A DNA stretch of 64,000 bases from Chionoecetes opilio (GCA_016584305.1 JACEEZ010020333.1:194090-258089), one strand, 5' to 3'; numbered from the stretch's first letter, positions 49,216-60,587 are shown. Notes: generated by a model from the sequence alone, not told the origin. Program-made: numbers and translations.

Positions 49216-49356
49216 AAAAACTGCCCTCAAGCCACAAGGCAGTATGATGGATTGAACAATGAGGCAGAACAAAGACTACTGTATACTTGACTTATTATTG
49301 GCGCTCCGCGTCAACCCGCCCATGACTAGTGGAGGCTGATCGGCAAGGTAAAAAAG

Positions 49357-50025
49357 GGTTTCGAACATCACTCCCATTTCCTTCCTATGGTTATCAGTAT
49401 AAATGATATACTGTTATCTTCGTAAATGTTTGTTCTAGAATTTCATCAACTAAAAAACAGCAAAACACACTAAAGAAATGCCATTATGAGACTGAAGAAA
49501 TATGCATGAACTTAATTCACTTAAACTCTTCGCCACTTAATATTTTGCGAGACAACTTTTAACATCGAGCATATCAATAGAAGCAGAATTTTATTAGCTT
49601 CCATTGATATATTTAGTTTTCTGATAAATGAAATTAGCACCATGCAAAAAATTAGTGTTAACTAAATAAATAACATCAATCGGGTACTTTTCCCGATTGA
49701 TGATGTTGTTTATTTAGTTAACGCTAATTTATGCATGGTGCTAATTAATTTATCATAAACTAAATATATCAATGGAAAGCTAATAAAATTCCACTTATAT
49801 TGATATGCTCCATGTTAAATAACAGTTGTCTCGCAAAATATTAAATGGCGAAGAGTTTAAAAGAATATTAAGTTCATGCATATTCTTCAGTCTCATAATG
49901 GCATTTCTTTAGTGTATTTTACTGCTTTTTATTTATAATATTGTAGAACAAACATTTACGAAGATTACCAGTATATTATTTATACTGATAAACCATAGGA
50001 AGGGAAATGGGAGTGATGTTCGAAA
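49357..50025. mobile_element. Fold-back element, core CAATCGGG...CCCGATTG
   Basis: Inverted arms of about 330 bp, from TTCGAACATCACTCCCATTT to its mirror GAAATGGGAGTGATGTTCGAA, meeting at CAATCGGGTACTTTTCCCGA (about 49690). Non-coding. A second family member is at 56697-57105. Confidence 0.85.
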
Positions 50026-50115
50026 ATGTCAGGAATCGCGGCATTGGCCTCTACTGGAAATAGCCTAAACTGAGTAGCAAGTCCAGTATACAGTAGTCTT
50101 TGGGCAGGACCTTAC

Positions 50116-50218
50116 CCTCTGTACTCTGACTTGGAGGTCACGCATGTATGATTGCAGTCGTTGAGTACCTCGTGACCCTGGTGGTAAAGGTCAGCCAGCT
50201 GTACATGTAACTCAGCAA
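50116..50218 (-). CDS. Graf: Graf exon: BAR domain, two apparent 1-nt deletions
   Basis: Acceptor TTTTTTCTTGCAG and donor GTAAGG bound 103 nt, which is not a multiple of three, although both neighbouring exons demand phase 0. The homologous reading uses three frames in turn: LLSYMYSWLTF, then HQGHEVLND, then LQSYMRDLQVRVQR. Together these follow the oligophrenin/GRAF BAR order (LLTFYH, GHE, ND, YM-DL-RVQ). One base is missing in a T run near 50187 and one in a C run near 50163. With two bases added the exon would be 105 nt, the length expected from GRAF1. Uncorrected homopolymer errors in the assembly are the simplest explanation; a decayed allele is the alternative. Confidence 0.88.
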
Positions 50219-50568
50219 CTGCAAGAAAAAATATTACTGTGGTAAGCAACAGAGAAGAAATTGATAAATTCCCTCTCTCCAATATTTCATAACAATAAAT
50301 GTTAGTTTTTACACAAAGAGCATCCCTCAATCCTTTCTTTTGACCTCGGGACTGCTGGCGTCCTCCTCACATTTCTCAACAGCCCCATCCTATTCATCAA
50401 AAATATCTTATCTTCCACAGCAGCCACTCAACTCATTTTTTTAAACACCGAGCCAGTGACCAGTAGGCAGCTGCACAAGATCATAAATATCATGGTCCAC
50501 AAAAAAATTATAATGTATGAAATTTTACAGATCCATAAATACTTGTGATGAGCTAATTTGAGAATATA

Positions 50569-51252
50569 CGGGGAAGTCCCGAAGATACGAGCAGTTGGGT
50601 TCCACCTGGCATACTCGTTAAAGCGAAATCTCCTATAGTGAAATATATAACTAATGGTAAAATATGGGTTTTGGGTTCCAGGACCCCTCAAAGACATGTT
50701 TTTCAAGCTAAAATATCCGGGTAGTGATCCCAAGGTTGGGGCCGCACACCTGGCTAATTACCCCAAAGGTCAGGCCTCACACCTGGCTAGTTACCTTCAG
50801 GTCACGCCTTGCTTGGGGTGACCTGACTGGGTAAACCAAAAAATCCCCCTTTGTCCAGCCCGGGAGTCCTGTGTTCATTTGTTACCTACCAACCACCACA
50901 GTGAGAGGAACACCACTCCTCCTCTCCGTGTTCCTCTCACTGTCGTGGTTGGTAGGTACTGACTGAATACAGGACTCCCGGGCTGGACAAAGGGGGATTT
51001 GGGTTGACCCCAGTCAGGTCACCCCAACAAGGCGTGACCTGAAGGGTAATTAGCCCGGGTGTGCTGCCTGCCCTTTAGGGGTAATTAGCCAGGTGTGCGG
51101 CCCCAACTTGGGGACCACTACAAAACTACAAAACACAATGTTTGAATGTGTAGCATTGGATTTTCGATCTCGTATATTGAAAATACCCTAATTTACTCAG
51201 CTCATATCATTGATTCTCGTATACCGAATGCTCGTATAACGGGACTTCCCTG
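50569..51252. mobile_element. MITE related to 6251-7752, with fold-back insertion
   Basis: Ends CGGGGAAGTCCCGAAGATAC and GCTCGTATAACGGGACTTCC with TA on both sides. Subterminal GAGCAGTTGGGTTCCACCTG and TCGTATATTGAAAATA also occur, inverted, in the 6251-7752 element. The centre is occupied by a 401-bp fold-back. Confidence 0.85.
50721..51121. mobile_element. 401-bp fold-back element
   Basis: GTAGTGATCCCAAGGTTGGG at the left is mirrored by CCCAACTTGGGGACCACTAC at the right. Arms are about 190 bp with a short loop around GTGAGAGGAACACC/GGTGTTCC-like text at about 50910-50940. No ORF. Confidence 0.85.
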
Positions 51253-51541
51253 TAATTGTGAAACACAAAAAATAATAAGGTATATTTCACATAATTTAAT
51301 ACATTTCTATAAGGGCATCATTTATTGCAAAAATGCACATGACAGTAAGTATTCACTTTCCCTCGTGTTCACCATAAATCGTAAATATTTGATCAGTCGG
51401 AAAGAGGTGGGGCCCCTATTGTTCAGGCTTTAAAAAGGTTACAACCATACTAGACGATTAGTACACTATATTTTACCAGCGTACACTAGGCTATCTAGTA
51501 ACCTGGCCCCCCCAAAAAATTCAATAGATCTGCCCCTGGGT

Positions 51542-51838
51542 ATGTTTCCACAGACAAAGACCTTCAACCCAAATGCACATCATCTTCTAGCAGAACGGTG
51601 CACCACCTCACTGGCTGTTGGTGCCCAGATTTTTTTCAATCATCCACTTCCAAACTTGTGGATTGGAGGGTTTAGAACCAACTCCCTAGCCATCTTGTTC
51701 CCCGGATATCCCTTCTATGGATTTCCTATGGAATGTGTTACCATAAATTTTGTGTATCAAACACACATTAGAGCATCAGCAAAGGATAAGGCCCCGAAAG
51801 AGATCACTGGCACTGTTGATGAAGCAATAATAGAATGA
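51542..51838 (+). pseudogene. Mariner-like transposase remnant (DDE C-terminal part)
   Basis: A 98-codon frame: HHLLAERCTTSLAVGAQIFF, LPNLWIGGFRTNSLAILFPG, YPFYGFPMECVTINFVYQTH, PKEITGTVDEAIIE. The order follows the DGAPPH...WIGR...WPPRSPDLTPCDFFLWG...VY region of IS630/mariner-like transposases, with the catalytic Asp residues lost. The copy is old, so the assignment rests on pattern rather than strong identity. Confidence 0.55.
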
Positions 51839-52052
51839 ACATGGATTAATTCTGAATACAGCCTTAATATGATTGTGTGACAAAAGTGGCCATAAATTGT
51901 GTGAAATTAACTTTGATACCATAAATTTATTACACTAAAGACTACATTGAATTCCCTCATAATGTTCATTTCTTGCAAACTTTAAACTGCACATACTTTG
52001 AGGACATCAAATATACACGTACAGGGATGCTGGAAGTAGCTCCCTTGAAGTA

Positions 52053-52126
52053 CAGTGAACCCTCTCTAATTCGAACCAGTATAATTAGAACTTCAGATAA
52101 TTTGACCTGTTTCAGGTCCAGTTCAG
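52053..52126. mobile_element. Left end of pogo-type MITE, cut by SINE
   Basis: TA then CAGTGAACCCTCTCTAATTC and GACCTGTTTCAGGTCCAGTT, as in the 22071-22862 family. The rest is replaced by a SINE at 52127. Confidence 0.8.
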
Positions 52127-52375
52127 GGGAGGCGGTAGCAGAGTGGTTAGCGTCTCCGAGGGGCTTTCTGGGTGACCCAAGTTTGATCCGATGAGAACCA
52201 AAATCCACTTAAATTTTTCTGCATCGTCGAGTTGCCTAAGAACACCCACATGCTGCCCATTAACTCTACCTTCGATTGCGAGTGCATCAGGGAAATAGGG
52301 GGCGGCATTAGCCTCTAATCACAGGCGTCACTATAAAATCCTGCCTGCGCCACCACGGGCGAGGACTAAAGGTTC
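52127..52375 (+). mobile_element. tRNA-derived SINE, tail missing
   Basis: GGAGGCGGTAGCAGAGTGGT, GACCCAAGTTTGATCC, CCTAAGAACACCCACATGCT, GGCGGCATTAGCCTCTAATC, CACCACGGGCGAGGACTAAA. Head and body, no A tail. Confidence 0.87.
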
Positions 52376-52466
52376 CCTTGAGGGAACAGGGGTTAAGTGT
52401 TCCCTTGCTTAGTGTGGAGCCTCAAACCTGCTGTTTTGTGATACGGGATGACCAATGACCACACTG

Positions 52467-52680
52467 CATTAAGGGGGGCGACCGGTTCAAATGACATTTC
52501 GTTATTAATAGAGCTAGCTAAACCAAAATTTAGCATACGAGAGGGGACAAAAAATGATGACTTTTGAGAGATTGCAATTGAAAATCGGTCAATTAGTACT
52601 GGAATTGGAGCCAAGAATTAGGTTTTGTCCCTAATTTTGAACCCTTCTCCAAGACTATTAGACCTACAATATTAATTTAG
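52467..52680. repeat. Second copy of GGGGGGCGACCGGTTCA repeat
   Basis: GGGGGGCGACCGGTTCAAAT at the left; TTAGGTTTTGTCCCTAATTT and AGACCTACAATATT at the right match text at 43560-43580 and 42793. Confidence 0.65.
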
Positions 52681-53214
52681 ATACACGGGAATTCGGGAGG
52701 AGAATTTAGGTGACGGGAATTCCTGTCCTTTGCTGTCCCGCCAATACTTGTACTTTTGTGGCATAATTATTGTGTCCAGTGGTTGACAGCAGTTATTGCC
52801 TTATGTTTCACCTCCATCTCCCAGAGCAATGCTGTCCAAGGTGAAGTAAGGACGTGTTTTGAATGATTTCCCTTTGTCGCATGTGTAATGGGAGCGCGCC
52901 TCCGTGGTGCGGGGCCCGGGGCGGGACTCGGGCCCCGGGTCAATTGTCCCGCACGAACAAGTGCCCCGGGCAGGCCAAAAAAACCTCTTCCCACTCATAG
53001 CTCCCCAATCTGCAACTAAACATTCCTTTCATTCATCATAGAGGGGAAAGGATTGGCAGTGAAAAGCGTAACACAATCCTGTTTTCCGGGATATTAGGGG
53101 TGGGCCTGGGGGGGAACGAAACAGCCCGGGGCCCTTTCCCCACCCCGGATTTTATCACTCAAGATTTAATATTGGCAACCGCCAACCCCTTACCCCCCCA
53201 AAAGACTTCTACGT

Positions 53215-53365
53215 CCTTTTGTTTTTGTTTTTAGGGCGGGAGGATCCTTGGGGAATACTACAGCTCTGGTGTGCCATGTGCTATCACAGGCGCTTTTTTT
53301 TGACCTGTTTCCTCATAACCCCAAAGGTGAGGCGGATGACAGCGTGTTGCTGTAAAGGGTGACGC
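53215..53365. repeat. Worn fragment of the 6251-7752 element
   Basis: GTGCTATCACAGGCG and GGTGAGGCGGATGACAGC correspond, inverted, to CGCCTGTGATAGCACC and GTCATCCGCCTCACC at about 7240-7310. Marks the left border of the GC-rich block. Confidence 0.6.
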
Positions 53366-53429
53366 CACCCGGGTGGCAAGGGTGCCATAAAAATAAAAAT
53401 TTTTGAATTTTCTTCCTTTTTGGTGTAAT

Positions 53430-55960
53430 GGTGCATTATGAAAGAAACCATCGTATGAAAATTTTTGACCTAAATCTTATTTGGGGGGTGGGGGATTACA
53501 ATTTTTGTTTTCCCTTATGCACTGGCCTTTTAAGGGAGGGGATGTCATCTCTTGAAGGGACAGGGACATCCTTCCCCGCGGGGTGCGGGTCCCCCTCTTG
53601 GGGAGTTTTAGCCCCCAGTGGGGGGGGTATCAGGGGAGCCCCCCCACTCTTTTGTGGCTGGTTTGGCCCGGGGGGAAAGGGAAAACCCTCGAGGCCGGGC
53701 TGTTGATGGCGATGGGCCTCCACAATTTGGAGGAAAACTGGCGCTGTCCTCGTCTTGGCAGCGGGGGTTAAAGGACTGGAGAGCGCCACTCCTCGCTGGC
53801 TGTGTCTTTGCGACGCGAATCCCTCGATTGGGCGGAGCCCGACGTACGATTCCTCTTCCTCCCAATTTCCGAGGGTTGGGGGACAGGAATCGGTCTGTAT
53901 CAAGGTTCGAAGAGGGGGAAAAAATTTTCGTGGCGAAGGAGGGCAGTGTTCCCGAGGAAAATTGTGATGATGGGGGGTTTATTCCCTTTTGGGGGGTTTT
54001 CCTCGGCCCCTTTCATCGAGAGAATGGCCGTACAATTGCTTTTTGGGGAGACGGGAGATGAGTCGAACAGTGACGGCCAATGAGATTTCGCAAGTACCAG
54101 AAAGGCGGCTCAAATGGTGAAGCAGTTTCCCCAATACTTTCGTGTGGTACTGAAGGATCCTTAGCGAATCCAAGATGTTGGGGGGGAGCGTAGGAGGGAA
54201 AACCATCGATTCGAACCTTTAACGAGATCTCGTTGCAAACGATGAAACCGCTGGAGGGCTGCTTTTCTCGAGGTGTGACACCCAGTCACTGCCCCAAACA
54301 AATCTCTTAGAGCGTAAGATACCGGGCCATCCCAACGCCTCGAGAAGCGCTCCGGGGCTCGGATCGAGGTTTCGGAAGGCGCCGCCGGGAAAAGGATGCT
54401 AGCTAGGGGGTTCTTATAGTCGTCAGGGGTGCTTTGATGAAGCAGACGTTTCAAAACCTTTAATGAGATCTCCCTCTTTGGAGACCCGGTCTCCGGGAGA
54501 GCTTCGTTGGTGGGAGGGTTTATTGCGTGGTTATTTAAGACCCTGTCTTTTAAGCGAGAGAAGATGGTGATCTCAGGACCAAAGATACCCCAAAACGTAG
54601 AAAAGGCCTTTCAAGGACAAGTTCGTGGACGGATGACGGCAAGCAAGGGAAAAACGAGGGGTCGGCCCCATCTTTTGTTGCAAGATGGTCATGCCCATTG
54701 ATGGTCCAGTGTTTCCCTGGTTGTGTCGAACAACGCCGACTCTTTTTGGGCCCCCCCGTCTTTAGACCCCGAAAACAGCTGTAGCGGCGGGGTCACCAGT
54801 TTCCCGGGGGTTTTCAGTTTTGGGGGGCTCAGGAGCTTCTCCATCCTTCTCCTGGACGAGGATGGCAATTTTTTCGGCGCGAGTCCTTTTTCCCGAGGAG
54901 GGTTTTCCCGTCCCAAAACGGTTTAAAAGGGGAAAGGGCTGGAAATCTCTTTTATGTCCTTTGCCAAAGGGACCCGTACTTGCTCTTGCCGTCGAAGGAC
55001 TGGGGTTTTAGCACAAACTTTGGGATCGGGGGCCCAAAATACTTGCCGTAGCCCCCACAATTCGAGGGGTTTCGGCTACGACCCCCGTTCTGTCAAGGGT
55101 GACGGATCAGGGGGGTAGGGTGGACTTGTGCCCCGGTCCCCAACGTTTTTGGGGGAACACCCCCCGGCGGAAAAAGAAGCGATTTGTTGGAGCGTGGGGT
55201 GGAATTGTGACTCAGACGAGACGATCCCGCTCCCCCTTCTTTTCCTTTTGGCGTTTTGAGGCAAAATGGAGAGAGCTTTCACGTCGGCAAACCGATTCTT
55301 TCAGCTTCTTGTCCGACCGCCATCCCAAACCCCGCCTCCCCCTTTTCCCGCTGGGCAAAAGGGAATTTCCCTTTTCTTAGGAAGGTCATCAAAATGAGGC
55401 GCCGGGTGGGGATGCCAAAAGGTTGGGGATTCTTTGGAAGGTCTTTTTGTTTTTTGGCAGGCGGACTCCAGTATTTTTGCTTTTTTCCGTCTTCCCCTCG
55501 TCGAAAAGTCCAGTAATCTTCCTCCTCAGCAGGTTTCTGCGATGGGGGGATCCAGCTCTGTCCAGAAGTCGAGACCTCCTTTTCAGCCCCAGCTGCACTC
55601 TGCGACCGTCTTCTTTTCTTTCCCTTTTGTGGTAGAAAAATGTCGTAAAAAAGTTCCACGGGGGGAAGTTTTGCTCCTGTGATGTAAGAACACTATGGCC
55701 AAAAAGCCAAAATTCGTTTTCTTTCTCGTGGCATGACCTGAGGGGAAAAAGGAAAATTTTAAGACGATCCGCCACCTCTAATATCAACCTATTTTTGCCT
55801 GAAAAATTTGCACACGAATTTCTAAGTACAAAGGGAGAATACCACAAAGTAGTGAAAAAAAAATTGACTTTTAAAAAAATTTCCTCTATGCGCTTTGGCA
55901 TAGGGTAAGGTCAAGGTGGCGACGTTCGGGTGAGGATTGAGAGGTAGCACTATACGGGTT
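53430..55960. other. GC-rich block of unknown origin
   Basis: Base composition shifts sharply from AT-rich intron to G/C-rich sequence with many G, C and A runs of 4-9. Overlapping open frames occur on both strands. On the minus strand 54161-54454 (97 codons) and 53979-54206 look the most protein-like (balanced composition, few low-complexity runs) and could be parts of one frame-broken gene. GAGATCTCATTAAAGGTT-like text occurs twice on that strand, about 240 bp apart. I recognise no domain, so I cannot say whether it is foreign DNA, a large transposon, or poorly polished assembly. Confidence 0.4.
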
Positions 55961-55964
55961 TTTA

Positions 55965-56290
55965 AGGAAGGCCCGGGGCCGCGCGAAAGTGTTCATATCT
56001 CAAGACGTTCCTGCACCAGGGGCAGTGGGGGTCAGGGGACTGACGGAGGCAGTGTAGGTTGACCGTGAGTGTCGTGTGCACAATACGACCCCTGAGCATG
56101 CTGCCACCTGGCAAGAGGCGCGGATACTGACCAGGGGTGACAGGAGACGCTCGGACCGCCGGACAACTTTGTCGATTTACAGACTGGATCAGGCATTTGA
56201 TCGGGACTTGACATATCCCCGGACCTCGGATTTTGACCGGCAAATCTGATATCTGGGAAATAGAGGTCCGGGAAAACGAGGGTTGTGTGT
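55965..56290 (-). mobile_element. Fragment of the MITE family with captured retroelement piece
   Basis: CCGGACCTCGGATTTTGACC, GGAAATAGAGGTCCGGGAAA at the right end, and inside GCACCAGGGGCAGTGGGGGT and GACCGTGAGTGTCGTGTGC, as in 10439-10834. The left end is missing. Confidence 0.78.
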
Positions 56291-56696
56291 ATATATATTA
56301 TGTGTATGTGTATATATATGTAGCAAACATTGCTATGCTTCACACTGCCATATTATTGGTAATTTTCGTTTTTTCTCTATATCATGTTACTAAACCAAAC
56401 TCCACCTCTAACCTAACCTAATATGATTTAACCTAACTTAACTTTCTGCTTGAAATAACAGTAGATTTTCGGTACTACGTGTAATGCCATTATTATTCAA
56501 TTGCGCCATGGGAAATGGGGCTCAAAATACTCAAATGAAGAAAGCTACACGATGATGTAGGTAAGACTAAGGAAGATAAAGAGAGGTAGCATTATACGCG
56601 ACAGGAAATAATCACTCACTGGCAACTTTGACGCTAGGCCACGCCCCTTCTCAATGGTCTCGGTAGCAAGTGCATTCGACATACAATCAAAGACTG

Positions 56697-57105
56697 ACTG
56701 GAGAAATATGCATGAACTTAATATTCACTTAAACTCTTCGCCACTTAAAACTTTGCAAGTCAACTTTTAACATGAAACATATCAATAGAAGTGCAATTTT
56801 ATTAGCTTTCCATTGATATATTTCGTTTTCTGATAAATGAATTACCACCATGCATAAATTAACGTTGAATAAATAAATAAAATCATCAATCGGGTAATTT
56901 TCCCGATTGATAATGTTATTTATTTAGTTAACGCTAATTTATACATAAGAGTTAATTAATTTATCAGAAAACGAAATATATCAATGGAAAGCTAATAAAA
57001 TTGCGCTTTTATTGATATCTTTCATGTTAAAAGTTGACTCGCAAAGTTTTAAGTGGCGAAGAGTTGAAGTGAATATTAAGTTCATGCATATTTCTTCAGA
57101 GTCTA
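56697..57105. mobile_element. Fold-back element, second copy
   Basis: GAAATATGCATGAACTTAAT on the left, its mirror TTAAGTTCATGCATATTTC on the right, centre CAATCGGGTAATTTTCCCGA at about 56890. Same family as 49357-50025, with several differences between arms. Confidence 0.85.
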
Positions 57106-57414
57106 GTAATTGCATTTCTTTAGCGTGTTTTACTGTTTTTTATTTGATAATATTATACTAAGGTAATATTACGGTAGCTCATTGTCCAGCAGAAAGCCTA
57201 TTCAATGTTAATCCTTATTTCTATGAATTATTCATCTCAACAGACAACAGACAGATTTCCATTATGTTCAAGTGAATATTTCGACGAGTTACTCATTACA
57301 TTAGTTCGTTTTCTGTAATACCTTTTATAATATTTCTGCAGTAACTTAAATATTCAAAACTTTAAAAATACGTTAGCATATTCCTAATATAACAATAATA
57401 GCAAACACATAAGG

Positions 57415-57456
<42 letters not shown>

Positions 57457-58744
57457 CAAATTAACAAACATCATCATTCCTGTAACGAAAGAAATTTTAA
57501 AATATGTGATATTTTACTGATTTGAATGAAACTACGTATAAGAAATTAATCACTTAATAATATTATGTAGTAGCATTATCTAGGTAACATTATCTAATCA
57601 CTATCTAGATAGCATAACAGTTATGTATTATATCTCCAATTAGTTTATATCATAAGTTTTTGTAAGTGTGTACGTCGCTGGTTTAATACTCGCTCTATAT
57701 GAACTTCATATGTAATTACATTCCTGATGGTTTTGTCCAGTCTTGGCAGATTCAATGTTGGACAGGACATTGGTGTCAATGACAGCTTCACGTGTTCACT
57801 TGTTAAGTGAAAATTGAAGCATTCAGATGTGAAGTGCATAGAACATATTATGTAGTGGCACCTCTTCACGTCATTGTACTTCCGTATAATTTTTCTTTTG
57901 CAGGCTTCAATCCATACTTTTCTATGTTTCTGAGTCCTTGGAAATTTGGAAAACTATGAAATGTAATAAATTTATTTTTGTTTTTCCAATTCATTGGACA
58001 AGAAGCCACTGCACAAAAACCCATTGTCAAAAAAGTCACCAAGCTAGACGAGTATACACTTCACGGTAAGAGCTCGCACGTTGAGAGGGGGCGGAGCTTA
58101 GGCGAGGGGGCGGAGCTTATATGACGCCGGCCAATCACCGTGCACGACGAGATGCCAAGAACTTTTATATTTATATTTTTAATTCATCGACACTTCCTTA
58201 ATTTGTAATAAAACAAAAAATCCACATTCTATTTTATTGTAATGTAACAGTTTATAATATCAAAAACCTCCAACAATGCCTAATAAAAAAGCTCCATTTC
58301 ATTTTTTGTCCCATAGCGCTCTATGAGAGTGACGCTACCTCTCTTCTATCTACCTTGGGTAAGACTCCTAGGACTTCTGAAAGCCCGCTACCAAAATAAT
58401 ACCAATATCTATACTGCAAATTTTCCACAAAGTCTAAACACATAGCAGAAAAGCAACAAAGGCATACCTACAACATTAAATCTAAGCTATATGTCATAGG
58501 TAGCAAAATATTAGGATATCAATTCGTGGGGGCATCCTGCAATATATTATGACCTATTTTAGTTACCCTAACAGTGTCATTCCCTTTACATTTTAACTAG
58601 TATCATTTTTCATTCACATTCACTGCACTGTGAATATTGTATTTAGGTACATGCTCATAATCATTTGTTTTCCCCTAAAAAATCTTTTTTTTTAATAACT
58701 TGATAAATTTACGATATTTATTCCCTCAAAAACACCAATATATT
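57106..58744. other. Graf intron with (AAT)n tract
   Basis: An (AAT)n run fills 57417-57454. GAGGGGGCGGAGCTTA is duplicated at about 58085-58120. AGAGAGGTAGC at about 56582 and GCTACCTCTCT at about 58335 may be inverted ends of a larger element spanning this region, which is not proven. No gene recognised. Confidence 0.4.
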
Positions 58745-58830
58745 TTTTTTCTCAAAACCTCCTTGTAAAATAGGGGTGCGTCTTATGCGGAGGTGCGTCT
58801 TATGCGCCGGCAAATACGGTATATTGAGAG
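58745..58830. repeat. End of a MITE (CCGTATTTGCCGGCG)
   Basis: On the minus strand ACCGTATTTGCCGGCGCATA, then AGACGCACC twice. This resembles one terminus of a widespread DNA element; TACCGTATTTTGCAGC at about 19352 resembles a relative. The other end was not found. Confidence 0.5.
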
Positions 58831-59129
58831 CGAGAGCGAGAGAGAGGTGAGGAGGGTGGCGGCCTGGCTGAGGTAGTAGCGGGGTGATATGACACCAATG
58901 CAAGAAACCCACAACCCCACCCGAGGGCTCAAGATAGGCTGGGTTGACTAGTATAGTAAGGAACTATAGGGTAGCTGAATTTGAAGCCATTCTTGATCGT
59001 AGGCAGGTAAGTAGGCCACACGTGGATCGAGAGGTAACGCGAGTGAGACGACAAACATAAAACCATTATACAGGGGGAGGTAACTAGGACAAACTAATGT
59101 ACTGCAGACCTGTGTCTCTGGAGTAAATG

Positions 59130-60345
59130 TCAGAATGGGCCATAGGAACATATGGAGTCCTACAGGGATCAGTATTGCCCCTAGTAATACCTTATATGTA
59201 TATATACATAAATGACATGATGAAAAAGGTGAATAGCTATGTCTGTCTGTTTGCTGATGATGTATAAGTAATGAGGAGACTGGGGATGGAACTGGATTGT
59301 AAAAGGTTGCAAGACATTGACAAAATCTTTAACTGGAAAGGAGTGTGGGAAATGGAATTCAATGCAAAGAAATGCAAAGTTCTGGAAATGGGTAAGGGTA
59401 CCAAGAGACTAAGTTGGAATTACGGTCGCTGCAAAAAGTTTCCAGACCTCCCCGTTTAAAAGTAATCTCATGCAATCTAGACTATATTTGTATTTTAGGA
59501 GCCATACATGAAGTGGGAAATGTCTGTTGACATGACAGCAGGCATATTTTTAGCTGTTAGTGAGTCAGGTATGCACACTATTTAGTCTCAGTGACAAGAA
59601 AGACTCCATGCTTTTGTTGTACTTTTGCATCTTATTAGGATATTGACATTTTCTGCAACAGGTCCAGAAACTTTTTTCCACTGGCTGTTTAAAATAGGGA
59701 GTGACCCATTTAACAAGTGGATGAAGAGAAAGATCTAGGTATTATAACCTAGAACAACTTGTCCCCTGAGAGGCATAAAGGCAAGAGACTAACAAACTCT
59801 TGAACATTGGAGAGGCAGTCCAATACATAGATGAGGATATGATAAAGTTGACTGTGGGGATAATTCGACCCAAGTTGGAGAATACAGATCACACAGAGAA
59901 AAATATAAGGAAAATTGAAAGAATACAAAGAAGAGTGACAAGAATGGTGCCCGGCTTGGGACTTGCCATATGAAGAGAAATTGGATAGATTGGGTCTAAT
60001 GTATTTAGAGGAGAAAAGAGAGAGACGTAATCTGATTACATTGTACAGGATGATGAAGGAAATGAAAACTTCTGACAGGGATTATGTATATGTTTGGGAA
60101 ACTGGAGGAACAAGAGGTCAAAGCAAAAAAAATAAAGAAGACAAGATGCCTGAGGGATATTAAGAAACACATCTTTCCCTATAGACGTAATGGCATCTTG
60201 AACAGTCTCCAGGAGGAAATAATCCATGTCAAAAATGTCATGAATTTAAGGTTTAACAATACAACATGAAATATGGAGACAGGACCCTACAAGCCCAGCT
60301 CACTTCCTGTGTATCACAATAGTAAATACAACAGGTAAACACACA
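59130..60345 (+). mobile_element. CR1-like retrotransposon (family A), split by a Tc1-type MITE
   Basis: YIYINDMMKKVNSYVCLFAD with an intact FADD box (about 59260), MEFNAKKCKVLEMGKGTK, then after the insertion IRKIERIQRRVTRM, MPYEEKLDRLGLMYLEEKRE and IKKHIFPYRRNGILNSLQEE. It ends with GGAGACAGGACCCTACAAGC, the worn tail ACAATAGTAAATACA and (AC)n. The end lies 25 bp from Graf exon 60369-60479. Confidence 0.88.
59421..59690. mobile_element. Tc1-type MITE, about 270 bp
   Basis: CGGTCGCTGCAAAAAGTTTC on the left and, reversed, ACAGCCAGTGGAAAAAAGTT on the right; both continue TTTCNGGACC-like. It splits the family A frame. Ends are somewhat diverged and the TA borders are not exact. Confidence 0.7.
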
Positions 60346-60368
60346 CATACACACACATGGCCACTCAC

Positions 60369-60479
60369 CGTCTCCACAAACTCAAATTTCTTTCTCTCCT
60401 GGACCTCCTGCAGCAGAAATACATAATCAAGTGAAGCGTGGACAAAGTGCCGCTGTTCCATTTCCACTGATGCATCAGC
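60369..60479 (-). CDS. Graf: Graf exon: BAR domain helix
   Basis: The most upstream exon of the gene that can be recognised: 111 nt, 37 codons, phase 0 on both sides, acceptor CCCTCCCTCAG and donor GTGAGT. It encodes ADASVEMEQRHFVHASLDYV then FLLQEVQERKKFEFVET. The QEVQERKKFEFVE motif is the GRAF/oligophrenin BAR signature. It is followed by a 10.2-kb intron up to exon 50116-50218. Earlier BAR exons and the start codon were not found between 60480 and 64000 and must lie beyond the window. The tail of a CR1-like element ends about 25 nt from its donor side. Confidence 0.95.
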
Positions 60480-60587
60480 CTGAGGGAGGGCAAAGAGAGG
60501 CAAGTGAGGATGAGGTATAAACAAACACAGGTGTAAAAACAACAAGGTAAACATATAGAGCTAAAACCTGTAACTGTCAACTCCTAA

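Noticed and set aside
53496..53903. 135-codon Pro-rich frame as a gene
   Set aside because: Composition follows G/C runs, frames on both strands overlap equally and no domain is recognised; left as part of the unknown block.
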